Of a stretch of DNA of 64,000 bases, positions 17,862-25,257 are shown one piece after another; position 1 is the first letter of the stretch, and every line of letters begins with the position of its first letter. The position numbers and the translations under genes were made by a program. The notes beneath the pieces are model-generated. The model was not told where the DNA came from. It searched no databases and worked only from the letters and a program-made list of their open reading frames with translations. Source of the DNA: JBBDRJ01 sp963766295 (lineage in GTDB: Bacteria; Actinomycetota; JAICYB01); contig CAVXYW010000001.1 in NCBI GenBank assembly GCA_963766295.1, positions 558,001 to 622,000 on the forward strand, given 5' to 3'.

Positions 17862-18325
17862 ACTTTTGCGGCTCTGGATCTCGCCGGCGCGGAGGAGTTG
17901 CGCAACGGCTCGAATGTGCGGATATACGTCGCGAGACGCTCGGCGGCTTCGACGGCGGCATCTCCGCCAATCTGTCCCTCCCATAGCTCGGAGATGCGCC
18001 GCCACGAACCAGACTGCGGTCCGATGAATGGACCGGGTTCCGGTGCGTTACCGAGGTCTTTCCGCCACTTCTTTTCTTCGGACATGAGCCGCTCCATCAC
18101 TTCGTCGTTGCGAGACCGTTCTTTGTGTTCCGCGTGGAATCCGATCTCGAGAACGATCTTGCGGCTGTGCTTCATGTACTGCGCTTCGTAGTGCTCGCGC
18201 TGTTCGTCCCCGTACCAAACTTTGATGTTGTAGGAAGATCGATACGAACCGAAGTCGCGCAGCTTCGGCGGCAGGAACGCAGCTAGTGCGTCCGCAACGT
18301 CGTCATAGAAGGTCTTACCGGACAC
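17858..18325 (-). CDS. Conserved-looking hypothetical protein coupled to accDA
   Basis: 155 residues from GTG 18325. The last four bases overlap the accDA start (TTGA), so the ribosome may pass from one to the other. Visible features are SGKTFYDDVADALAAF at the start, then a mixed segment with YNIKVWYGDEQREHYEAQYMK and IVLEIGFHAEHKERSRNDEVM. It is soluble, charged, and without a signal peptide or cysteines. I cannot name a family. Coupling to accDA is the only clue to function. It is divergent from the DsbA-like gene with 40 bases between starts. Confidence 0.65.
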   Translation of the reverse strand: MSGKTFYDDVADALAAFLPPKLRDFGSYRSSYNIKVWYGDEQREHYEAQYMKHSRKIVLEIGFHAEHKERSRNDEVMERLMSEEKKWRKDLGNAPEPGPFIGPQSGSWRRISELWEGQIGGDAAVEAAERLATYIRTFEPLRNSSAPARSRAAKV

Positions 18326-18365
18326 CGAAGTAGTATGCGGGAGTCGCGCCTGGGGGAGGCCATCC

Positions 18366-19247
18366 GTGAACGAGATCGAGGTTGTCGAGTTCACCGACCC
18401 CGGCTGCTCCTGGGCGTGGGGGACCGAACCGAAGCTTCGGCTCATCCGTTGGCGTTACGGAGACCGCCTAGGTTGGCGGACCGCTCTCGGCGGACTCATC
18501 GGCGACATGAACAACTACATCCCCGACTTCGATCCCGTGCGCGCGGCCGCGAAGTACGTCGACTACTGGGGCGTTGTTTACGAGCACACCGGTATGACGT
18601 ACCCCGTCGACCTCGAATGGATGTATTCGTCGACCGAGCTCGCAGGACAAGCGATCAAAGCTGCAGAACTTCAGTCGGACGAAGCCGCCGCGCGGGTGCT
18701 GCGCCGGCTCCGCGAGTCGATCTTCGTCTTCGGACGTCCCGCCGATACCGCCTCGCGCATCATCGATGCCGTTGCCGGGATCGAAGGCATGGACATCGAC
18801 CGCTTCCGGGCCGATTTCGCGGGCGATGTCGCCGCCAAGGCTTTCATCAAGGACTGGGAGGAGACGCGGCGTCCCAACGAGTACGTGATGAGACTCGAAG
18901 GTGATCGTCCGGGCATTGGCAAGGCGAAGAACACCGAGGGCCACTGGCGGTTCGTGTTCCCGACGGTGATCTTCCGTGCGAACGGGAACGAGAGGACCGT
19001 CCCCGGCTGGTGCCCGCTGGACGACTACCTGCAGGCCATGGAGGACGTTTCGCCCGGATCGACCGATGCTCCGCGCCGGAACCCAACACCGGACGACTTC
19101 TTCTCGCGCTGGCCTACCGCGAGCCGCAAGGAGTTCCAAGTTCTGTGCGGCGACGACGCCGAACCGCCGGACGACGTCGTAGTTCACGATTGGGGACGCG
19201 GCGACTTCTACTTGAGCCAGGCGGAAGCGAAAGCGCGCGGGCTTTAA
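18366..19247 (+). CDS. DsbA-like thioredoxin-fold protein with incomplete active site
   Basis: 293 residues from GTG 18366. The N-terminus EVVEFTDPGCSWAWGTEPKL matches the DsbA/FrnE-type family in which D-P-x-C-x-W-C-[WY]-G is usual, but the second cysteine is Ala (C-S-W-A-W). The helical insert (about 70-190) and the return to a thioredoxin strand with a cis-Pro-like FVFPTVIF segment fit the fold. Without the CxxC pair it is unlikely to be a disulfide oxidase. An isomerase-like or non-redox role is possible. The end (DDFFSRWPTASRKEFQVLCG) looks like an added small domain. The ketopantoate-reductase-like gene follows after 3 bases. Confidence 0.75.
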   Translation: MNEIEVVEFTDPGCSWAWGTEPKLRLIRWRYGDRLGWRTALGGLIGDMNNYIPDFDPVRAAAKYVDYWGVVYEHTGMTYPVDLEWMYSSTELAGQAIKAAELQSDEAAARVLRRLRESIFVFGRPADTASRIIDAVAGIEGMDIDRFRADFAGDVAAKAFIKDWEETRRPNEYVMRLEGDRPGIGKAKNTEGHWRFVFPTVIFRANGNERTVPGWCPLDDYLQAMEDVSPGSTDAPRRNPTPDDFFSRWPTASRKEFQVLCGDDAEPPDDVVVHDWGRGDFYLSQAEAKARGL

Positions 19248-19250
19248 GCA

Positions 19251-20276
19251 TTGAACGTCCTGTCGATCGGCGCGGGTGCGGTCGGCGGCGCGGTCGCGAC
19301 ACGTCTGCAAGCAGCGGGCATCGATCTAACTGCGGTCGATACGAGCATCGAGCACGTTCGGATGATCCGCGACCCGGGTCTGCAGGTCGACGGCATCGAC
19401 GAAGGAGGCATCACGCCGCTCGACGCGGTAATCCCACCGAGCCTGAGTGCGCAGCGCGTGAACGAAGCCGACGTGGTGCTTCTCGCGGTTCGTTCGGGAT
19501 CTACCGCGCGGGCTTTGAGCAAGATCGCCGGCGATCTGCGTGCCGATGCAGACGTTGTGTCGCTTCAAAACGGACTCAACGAGGACTTGGTCGCCGAGCT
19601 CGTGGGGGCCGAGCGCACTATCGGGTGCACCGTTGGATTCGGCGCGACCTGGATCTCCCCGGGACACATCTCACTGGATGCAGCTGGCGATCTGAGCATC
19701 GGACGCCTCGACGGTTCAACCGATGAGCGGATCGAGCGAGCCAAGGACCTACTGAGCAACGCGTTCCCGACAAAGGTTTCGTCCAATATCCGCGGCGAAC
19801 TTTGGGCCAAGATGCTCGTGAACTCGATGACCGTTCTCGGCGCTTTGGGCGGCATGCTCACCGGCGAACTTCTTGTAACGCCGGAACGAAGGCGGATCGT
19901 CGCCGATGTGGTTGCCGAAGGTGTAGGTGTAGCTACCGCCGAGGGCGTACAACTCCCGAACGTGTTCGGTCTCGTTCCGCCGGCGCTTGTGAACTCGCCC
20001 GCGCAATGGCGCTCCGTGATGCACCGTGTTCTCGTCCGCGTGGGTGAGGCCTACGGCGCGATCAAGTCGGTGACGTGGCGCGACTTCGAGCTTGGACGCA
20101 AAACAGAGATCGACGCCGTAACCGGCGAGATCGTTCGCCGCGGCGAGGTCAACGGAGTAGAGACTCCCCTGAGCGCCGCCGTTTTCGCTGTCTTGAAGCA
20201 GATAGAAGCTGGCGAACGTTCACCGGGTGCAGAAAATCTGGAAGAGATTGGGCAGCTCGTCTCGCCACCGTCTTAA
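19251..20276 (+). CDS. Ketopantoate reductase family (ApbA/PanE) oxidoreductase
   Basis: 341 residues from TTG 19251. The Rossmann start MNVLSIGAGAVGGAVATRL binds NADP(H) in this family. LLAVRSGSTARAL and SLQNGLNED follow the expected NADP-domain pattern. GELWAKMLVNSM carries the catalytic Lys and the Asn of 2-dehydropantoate 2-reductases. The C-terminal helical domain ends with the usual EIDAVTGEIVRRG-x-x-NGVETP segment. Reduction of 2-dehydropantoate in CoA synthesis is the classical role, but many paralogues act on other 2-keto acids, and no pan genes are nearby, so I leave the symbol empty. Confidence 0.85.
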   Translation: MNVLSIGAGAVGGAVATRLQAAGIDLTAVDTSIEHVRMIRDPGLQVDGIDEGGITPLDAVIPPSLSAQRVNEADVVLLAVRSGSTARALSKIAGDLRADADVVSLQNGLNEDLVAELVGAERTIGCTVGFGATWISPGHISLDAAGDLSIGRLDGSTDERIERAKDLLSNAFPTKVSSNIRGELWAKMLVNSMTVLGALGGMLTGELLVTPERRRIVADVVAEGVGVATAEGVQLPNVFGLVPPALVNSPAQWRSVMHRVLVRVGEAYGAIKSVTWRDFELGRKTEIDAVTGEIVRRGEVNGVETPLSAAVFAVLKQIEAGERSPGAENLEEIGQLVSPPS

Positions 20277-20278
20277 GG

Positions 20279-21247
20279 TCAGCGAGTCTTCGACTTCTTC
20301 CGCGCCTTCTTCGCGCGCGGCTGCTTCGGAGCTGCGCTAGCGGCTCGCCGGACGGGGCCGGTGGTCACTTGTTGCTTCTTCTTGGACTTTCGCGCAAGGC
20401 GGCGAGCGGAACCGGCGAGGGGCAGGTCCTCTTCCTCTTCTTCGTCCTCGTCGGCCAGCTCCAGCTCCTCGGACTCCTCCTCTTGACCCGTTTCGGCTTC
20501 ATCGAGTCCGGCGGCGACCACTTCTTCGTTAGACGTCTCTTTCAGTTCTAGCGCCCGCGAGAGATTTTCGATCTCCTGGTGTTTCTCCTGCAGCGTCTGC
20601 TCTAGCGCATCTCGTTTTGCCTGCGCCCGGCGGAGCGCTTGGTTGGCCTGATCGAGGTCGTTTCGAAGTGTGGCGATGATCTCGCTGTTGCCCGACTCGG
20701 CTTCGCTGGGTTGCCCGCCGAGATCCTCGGCCCGATCCCCGACAGCGTCCTCATCGATTTCATCCGTCGCCATCGCGCGGCTTGCTCTTTGGATGGCGGC
20801 TAGCGCTGTGCGCAGCTGCTTCTTTAGGTATTCATCGCGGGTGACTTCTTCGTCGGCTTTTTGATCGACTTCGGACTCGAGTTCATCGAGCTCGACATAG
20901 ACGAGTTCCGTTGCGCGACCTTCGACTGTCTGTGTCTCGCGCTCCAAACGATCGTTGTTATCTTCCGATGGCTGCGGAGGCTCGGTGTAGTTTCCGCGTT
21001 CCGCCCTTGAAGGGCGGTCTTGTCCCGCGAGCGGTATATAAGTCCTAGGCGTCCGAACGTGCGGCGACGCGGGACCAAAGGTCGGCATCTTGTCCCGTTC
21101 TTCCGTCGTCGGCCTTCGAGCACTCTTCGCTGCCGCGCGATCCCCAGACTGACGGCGCCGCTCGTCGACGACTTCGTCGAGAGCTCTGATCACCGGGAGA
21201 TCTGTTGGGACCTTGGGTCCTCTCTGGCCTTTCCTGTTGCCACGCAT
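20279..21247 (-). CDS. Acidic coiled-coil protein with a Lys/Arg-rich tail
   Basis: About 322 residues from ATG 21247 (GAGG six bases before); a TTG at 21259 is also in frame. Residues 1-110 are basic and Pro-rich. About 115-240 are predicted coiled coil, with heptad-like runs such as NDLDQANQALRRAQAKRDALEQ. Then comes an acidic block (EEESEELELADEDEEEEEDLPL), and the last 50 residues are rich in Lys, Arg, Pro and Ala (KQPRAKKARKKSKTR). The charge layout suggests nucleic-acid or scaffold binding. No enzyme motif is visible and no family is recognised. It converges on the reductase gene with a 2-base gap. Confidence 0.65.
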   Translation of the reverse strand: MRGNRKGQRGPKVPTDLPVIRALDEVVDERRRQSGDRAAAKSARRPTTEERDKMPTFGPASPHVRTPRTYIPLAGQDRPSRAERGNYTEPPQPSEDNNDRLERETQTVEGRATELVYVELDELESEVDQKADEEVTRDEYLKKQLRTALAAIQRASRAMATDEIDEDAVGDRAEDLGGQPSEAESGNSEIIATLRNDLDQANQALRRAQAKRDALEQTLQEKHQEIENLSRALELKETSNEEVVAAGLDEAETGQEEESEELELADEDEEEEEDLPLAGSARRLARKSKKKQQVTTGPVRRAASAAPKQPRAKKARKKSKTR

Positions 21248-21373
21248 ATGCGACCTCAACGCAGGAATAGAAGAAAGAGGATTCTAATCGCGCCGGCGTA
21301 TACGCCGATCCATCGCCTCGACCGAGCCCAGGCTCGCCGCTCTAGCGCTCGCGTCGGTACCATCAGACCTCTA

Positions 21374-21775
21374 ATGGCTTCCCGGCACCGCATCCTCATG
21401 GCTAAGCCCGGTCTGGACGGACACGACCGCGGTGTGAAGGTCGTGTCCCGCGCGTTGCGAGACGCGGGCTTCGAGGTCATCTACTCGGGCCTGCATCAAA
21501 CGCCGGAGCAGATCGTAGAGATCGCGATCCAGGAGGACGTCGACGCCGTCGGCCTTTCTTCCCTGTCGGGCGCCCACATGGCCCTATTTCCGAAGGTCAT
21601 AGAGGGACTGAAGGCCAAGGGAGCCGAGTCGGTTCTCGTATTCGGTGGCGGAATCATCCCGGGCGAGGACGTCGAGAACCTAAAAGCCGCGGGGATGGCC
21701 GAGATCTTCACACCGGGCACGACAACCCAAACCATCATCGAGTGGCTGCGTGGAGCGCTCGGGGAGGCCGCTTAA
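21374..21775 (+). CDS. Cobalamin-binding small subunit of methylmalonyl-CoA mutase type
   Basis: 133 residues from ATG 21374. It is a stand-alone B12-binding domain: KPGLDGHDRGVKVV contains D-x-H-x-x-G, whose His replaces dimethylbenzimidazole as the lower cobalt ligand. VGLSSLSGAH and VFGGGIIPGED complete the Rossmann-like pattern. It is the C-terminal subunit of a split acyl-CoA mutase (methylmalonyl or a related acyl chain). The large catalytic subunit is not in the window. It sits 4 bases before sucC, so mutase product (succinyl-CoA) and its ligase are encoded together. Confidence 0.9.
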   Translation: MASRHRILMAKPGLDGHDRGVKVVSRALRDAGFEVIYSGLHQTPEQIVEIAIQEDVDAVGLSSLSGAHMALFPKVIEGLKAKGAESVLVFGGGIIPGEDVENLKAAGMAEIFTPGTTTQTIIEWLRGALGEAA

Positions 21776-21779
21776 CCAG

Positions 21780-22916
21780 ATGGACCTTCTCGAGTACATG
21801 GGTAAGCAGGTCTTCGCCAAGTACGGCATCCCCGTTTCGCAAGGTGAGATCTGCACGGCACCCGAAGAGGCCGAAGCCGCGGCCAAACAGATAGGCGGAC
21901 AGGTCGTCGTCAAAGCCCAGGTTCAGGTCGGCGGCCGGGGCAAGGCCGGCGGCATACAGCTCGCAGACTCGCCCGCCGAGGCAAAAAAGCACGCCGAGAA
22001 CATCCTCGGCATGGACATAAAGGGACACATCGTCGAGCGCGTGTGGGTCGAAGCATCGACCGACATCGCCAAGGAGTACTACGCGTCGATCCTGCTCGAT
22101 AGAAGAGAGGGGCGCCCCCTCGCCATGTGCTCGGCACAAGGCGGCGTCGACATCGAAGAGGTGGCGGAGAAGGATCCCAAGGCACTCAAGCGCATCCACA
22201 TCGATCCGCTTGTGGGGATCAAGCCGTTCCACACGCGTTACCTGACGATGGATCTGGACGAAGAAGCCCGCGAAGGCGCCGCCGACATTTTCACGAAGAT
22301 GTTCGAGTGCTTCATGGACGGCGACGCGTCGCTGGTCGAGATCAATCCTCTCGTTCTAACCACAGACGGACGCGTACATGCACTAGATGCGAAGTTCTCC
22401 GTCGACGACAACGCGCTGTTCCGTCACGACGACTACAAGGAGTACCGCGACATCCTGGTCACCGATCCCCAAGAGAAGATCGCGAAGGAGAAGGGGATCG
22501 CCTACATCAAGCTCGACGGTGAGGTCGGCGTCATGGGCAACGGCGCCGGTCTGGTCATGTCGACGCTCGATCTTGTGCAGCTGGCCGGCGGCGGGGCCGC
22601 GAACTTCCTCGATGTCGGCGGCGGCGCATCAGGAGAGCAGATCGCGGCGGGACTAGAGATCGTTCTTTCGGATCCGAAGGTGCGCAGCGTGTTGGTGAAC
22701 ATCTTCGGCGGGATCGTCCGCTGTGATCTTGTGGCCGAGGGCATCCTCGACGCGCTTACGCGTGTGGATCTGAAGGTCCCGATGGTCGTCCGGCTCGACG
22801 GCACGAACGCTGAGGCTGGGCGCAAGATCCTCGAGGAAGCAAACGTCGACGGCGTGACATCGGTCCCCACGATGTGGGAGGCCGCGCAGGCCGCAGTCGA
22901 AGCAGCGCGTGGCTAG
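21780..22916 (+). CDS. sucC: Succinyl-CoA ligase, beta subunit
   Basis: 378 residues from ATG 21780. The N-terminus MDLLEYMGKQVFAKYGIPV is the ATP-grasp start typical of SucC. Also seen are VVKAQVQVGGRGKAGG (nucleotide-binding loop), EINPLV and a C-terminal flavodoxin-like half with NGAGLVMSTLD, LDVGGGASGEQI and NIFGGIVRCD. It catalyses the reversible conversion of succinyl-CoA to succinate with NTP formation in the TCA cycle. It is in an operon with the B12 subunit before it and, after one small gene, sucD. Confidence 0.95.
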   Translation: MDLLEYMGKQVFAKYGIPVSQGEICTAPEEAEAAAKQIGGQVVVKAQVQVGGRGKAGGIQLADSPAEAKKHAENILGMDIKGHIVERVWVEASTDIAKEYYASILLDRREGRPLAMCSAQGGVDIEEVAEKDPKALKRIHIDPLVGIKPFHTRYLTMDLDEEAREGAADIFTKMFECFMDGDASLVEINPLVLTTDGRVHALDAKFSVDDNALFRHDDYKEYRDILVTDPQEKIAKEKGIAYIKLDGEVGVMGNGAGLVMSTLDLVQLAGGGAANFLDVGGGASGEQIAAGLEIVLSDPKVRSVLVNIFGGIVRCDLVAEGILDALTRVDLKVPMVVRLDGTNAEAGRKILEEANVDGVTSVPTMWEAAQAAVEAARG

Positions 22917-23280
22917 CGACAGTTACCGCACGGAGATCGAGTCCAAGGTCGGACGTCCGTTCAACGAGATCCAGTCCAAGCTCGAAGACCTGTTCGACAA
23001 CGAATGGGACGAAGTCGTGGTGTTCATCGAGACCTCGGCGTCCAAGAGCGGACGTAGCCACGGTGAGGTAATCGCCGATTTGCTCGATAAGACGGAACGT
23101 AAGCCGTCACCCCAGACGAAGATCAAACGGGGATTGATCCGCTGGATCGGCAAGCCGTGGCGTGAACGCGAGAACCCATGGGAGAAGTTCAAGCACAGAG
23201 TGCCACCGCCTCCGCCACGAACCGACCAGAAGGCCGAAGACCTCGAAGAGTGGACGCCGCTCAAACCCGACGAGGACTAG
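22909..23280 (+). CDS. Small hypothetical protein between sucC and sucD
   Basis: 123 residues from GTG 22909, overlapping the sucC stop by 8 bases. A helical, charged N-terminal part (YRTEIESKVGRPFNEIQSKLEDLFDNEWDEVVVF) is followed by a basic middle (RKPSPQTKIKRGLIRWIGKPW) and a Pro-rich, acidic end (VPPPPPRTDQKAED). No membrane segment or known motif was found. Its position splits a gene pair that is usually adjacent, and the overlap implies coupled translation with sucC. A regulator or assembly partner of the ligase is possible but unsupported. Confidence 0.7.
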   Translation: MASDSYRTEIESKVGRPFNEIQSKLEDLFDNEWDEVVVFIETSASKSGRSHGEVIADLLDKTERKPSPQTKIKRGLIRWIGKPWRERENPWEKFKHRVPPPPPRTDQKAEDLEEWTPLKPDED

Positions 23281-23300
23281 CGTTTCGATAGCCTACGCGG

Positions 23301-24173
23301 ATGGCGATCCTCCTAACTGAAGAAACGCGCGTGTGCGTCCAGGGGCTGACCGGTCGCGAGGGAACCTTCCATGGAACGCGCAACCTGGAATACGGGACCA
23401 AGATCGTGGCCGGCGTTACGCCGGGAAAAGGCGGACAGAAGGCGCTCGATGACCGCGTCCCGGTTTTCAATACCGTTTCGGAAGCGGCTGACGAAACCGG
23501 CTGCAACGCGAGCCTGATCTTCGTCCCCGGTGTGGCTGCGGCCGATGCCGTCCTGGAGGCCGAAGCGGCGGGATGCAAGCTCGTCGTGTGCATCACCGAC
23601 CCGGTTCCCGTTCGGGAGATGATGCTGGCCGTCGATTACTTAAGAGGAAGGGACTGCACACTTATCGGTCCGAACTGTCCTGGACTGATCTCACCGGGCA
23701 AGGGGAACATGGGGATCATCTCGCCGGACATCACCAAACCCGGGCCGGTCGGTTTGGTCTCACGTTCTGGAACCCTGACGTATCAGATCATCAACGAGCT
23801 GACGACGCGCGGCATCGGACAGACGACGTGTGTTGGGATCGGCGGCGATCCGATAGTGGGCAGCAGCTTCATCGACATGCTCGGCCGCTTCGAAGCAGAT
23901 CCGGACACCAAGGCCGTCGTGATGATCGGTGAGATCGGCGGCGACGCCGAAGAGCGTGCCGCGGACTTCATCGACGAGCACATGACAAAGCCGGTCGTCG
24001 CCTACATCGCTGGATTCTCAGCTCCGCCGGGCAAGCGCATGGGTCACGCGGGAGCGATCGTCACGGGTTCGTCCGGAACGGCTGAAGGGAAGGCGAAGGC
24101 TCTCGAAGCTAAGGGAGTGAAGGTTGGTCGGACGCCGACGGAAGTCGGCGAGCACGTCGCTGCGATCCTCTAG
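23301..24173 (+). CDS. sucD: Succinyl-CoA ligase, alpha subunit
   Basis: 290 residues from ATG 23301. The start MAILLTEETRVCVQGLTGREGTFH is the CoA-binding Rossmann domain. Further motifs are GVTPGKGGQ, IGPNCPGLISPGKGNMGI, GLVSRSGTLTYQ and SAPPGKRMGHAGAIV, which holds the His that is phosphorylated during catalysis. It partners SucC. The gene ends in a 4-base overlap with the convergent zinc-ribbon gene. Confidence 0.96.
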   Translation: MAILLTEETRVCVQGLTGREGTFHGTRNLEYGTKIVAGVTPGKGGQKALDDRVPVFNTVSEAADETGCNASLIFVPGVAAADAVLEAEAAGCKLVVCITDPVPVREMMLAVDYLRGRDCTLIGPNCPGLISPGKGNMGIISPDITKPGPVGLVSRSGTLTYQIINELTTRGIGQTTCVGIGGDPIVGSSFIDMLGRFEADPDTKAVVMIGEIGGDAEERAADFIDEHMTKPVVAYIAGFSAPPGKRMGHAGAIVTGSSGTAEGKAKALEAKGVKVGRTPTEVGEHVAAIL

Positions 24174-24493
24174 CTGCGGGTCTTTTCGAGACTTTCGCCG
24201 TACTCGGCCTCGAGGCGCTGGCGGAGGCCTTCGATCTCGGCGGCGAGTGTGGTGTCTTCTGCCGCTGCGCCCACCGAATGGGTCCGGGCAAACCAATGGA
24301 CGAACCCGCACTGCTCGCAGATGAAGCAGTTCGCCTTGGAGTTGGCCCAGTCCTGGCCGAAGGTCGTCGAAGCACCCGTCGAGAGGCTAGCCTCACGTCG
24401 GAAGAACCGCGTGTAGTCACAGACTTGGCACCTGAGGTGTTTCCCCGCTATCTGCACCTCACGCGCCTCGATGCTCGAGACCGTCATGTTCAC
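24170..24493 (-). CDS. Small zinc-ribbon protein
   Basis: 107 residues from GTG 24493 (ATG 24487 is an alternative). Two CxxC pairs (CQVCDY at about 22-25 and CEQCGF at about 59-62, with an extra Cys in CFICEQC) form a zinc ribbon, with aromatic residues between. The second half is helical and acidic (EIEGLRQRLEAEYGESLEK). Such proteins often bind nucleic acid or other proteins. No specific family was recognised. It is convergent with sucD and overlaps it by 4 bases. Confidence 0.7.
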   Translation of the reverse strand: MNMTVSSIEAREVQIAGKHLRCQVCDYTRFFRREASLSTGASTTFGQDWANSKANCFICEQCGFVHWFARTHSVGAAAEDTTLAAEIEGLRQRLEAEYGESLEKTRS

Positions 24494-24514
24494 AAGTGAG
24501 CATACGTCCTCTGG

Positions 24515-24558
24515 GCCCGACTTGCCTAATAGTGCAGGTCAGCGCACCTGAATCGGGC
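24515..24558 (+). promoter_or_regulatory. Foldable leader segment before purN
   Basis: GCCCGA (24515-24520) can pair with TCGGGC (24553-24558), enclosing CAGGT/ACCTG (24535-24539 and 24546-24550). It lies 40 bases before purN in a 105-base gap. It does not match a riboswitch I know. It may be a simple leader hairpin or a terminator. Confidence 0.35.
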
Positions 24559-24598
24559 GGACCATCTATGTAGGTACCCGCTGCTACGCTCGGCTTCC

Positions 24599-25257
24599 AT
24601 GCTCAGGGTCGCCGTCTTAGCCTCCGGAAAAGGGACCAATTTTCAGGCCCTCCACGACGCCTGTGACACCGGCTACGCCGACGCCGAGATCGTCTGCGTG
24701 GCGACCAACCGCCCCAAGGCCGGCGTTTTGGAGCGCGCCCGGGTGGCCGAAGTCGAGACGGTCGTCGTTCCCTCTAAAGGAGTGCCTACCCGCGAGGTCT
24801 ACGACGCCCGTCTCCTGGATGCGCTCGAGGGATTCAAGGCCGACCTTGTCTGCGGCGTCCGGGTTCATGCGGATCTTCTCCGAGCGTCTTCATCGACGCC
24901 TACCGGGACAACATCCTCAACGTCCATCCCTCGCTGCTCCCAGCCTTCCCCGGCACCAATGTCATCGAAGAAGCCTGGAACTGGGGAGCCAAGGTCACCG
25001 GAGTCACCGTCCACGTGATGGACGAGGAACTGGACGCCGGCCCCATCGTCTACCAGAGCCCGCTCGACACTTCCGAAAGCCCGTCTTTAGAAGACCTCGA
25101 GCGACGCATCCATCTGTTGGAGTACACGTTGTATCCGAAGGCCCTGAAGCTTTTCGCCGAAGGACGCTTCCACATAGAAGGAAGGCAAGTGGTGATCGAA
25201 CGTGACGTCGAAGACCCGCCGTGGGCGGGCAACCTACCTCCGGGGCTCAGCACGTGA
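24599..25257 (+). pseudogene. purN: Phosphoribosylglycinamide formyltransferase, disrupted by two frame breaks as read
   Basis: Translation starts well (MLRVAVLASGKGTNFQAL, the folate-enzyme start) and runs to LVCG. It then continues in the next frame for SGFMRIFSE near 24855-24884, and in the third frame from VFIDAYRDNILNVHPSLLP to the TGA at 25257, including MDEELDAGPIVYQ. All conserved PurN segments are present in order, including the N-x-H-P-S-L-L-P motif. One surplus base near 24854 and another near 24885 explain both breaks (total length 659 = 3n+2). PurN adds the formyl group to GAR in purine synthesis and is coupled to purH by a GTGA overlap, so a truly dead gene would be surprising. 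Sequencing error is likely. Confidence 0.85.

Noticed and set aside
24850..24890. Programmed frameshifting in purN
   Set aside because: Two shifts 30 bases apart with no slippery sequence, stop codon or shared signal; the sites in the other broken genes differ as well.
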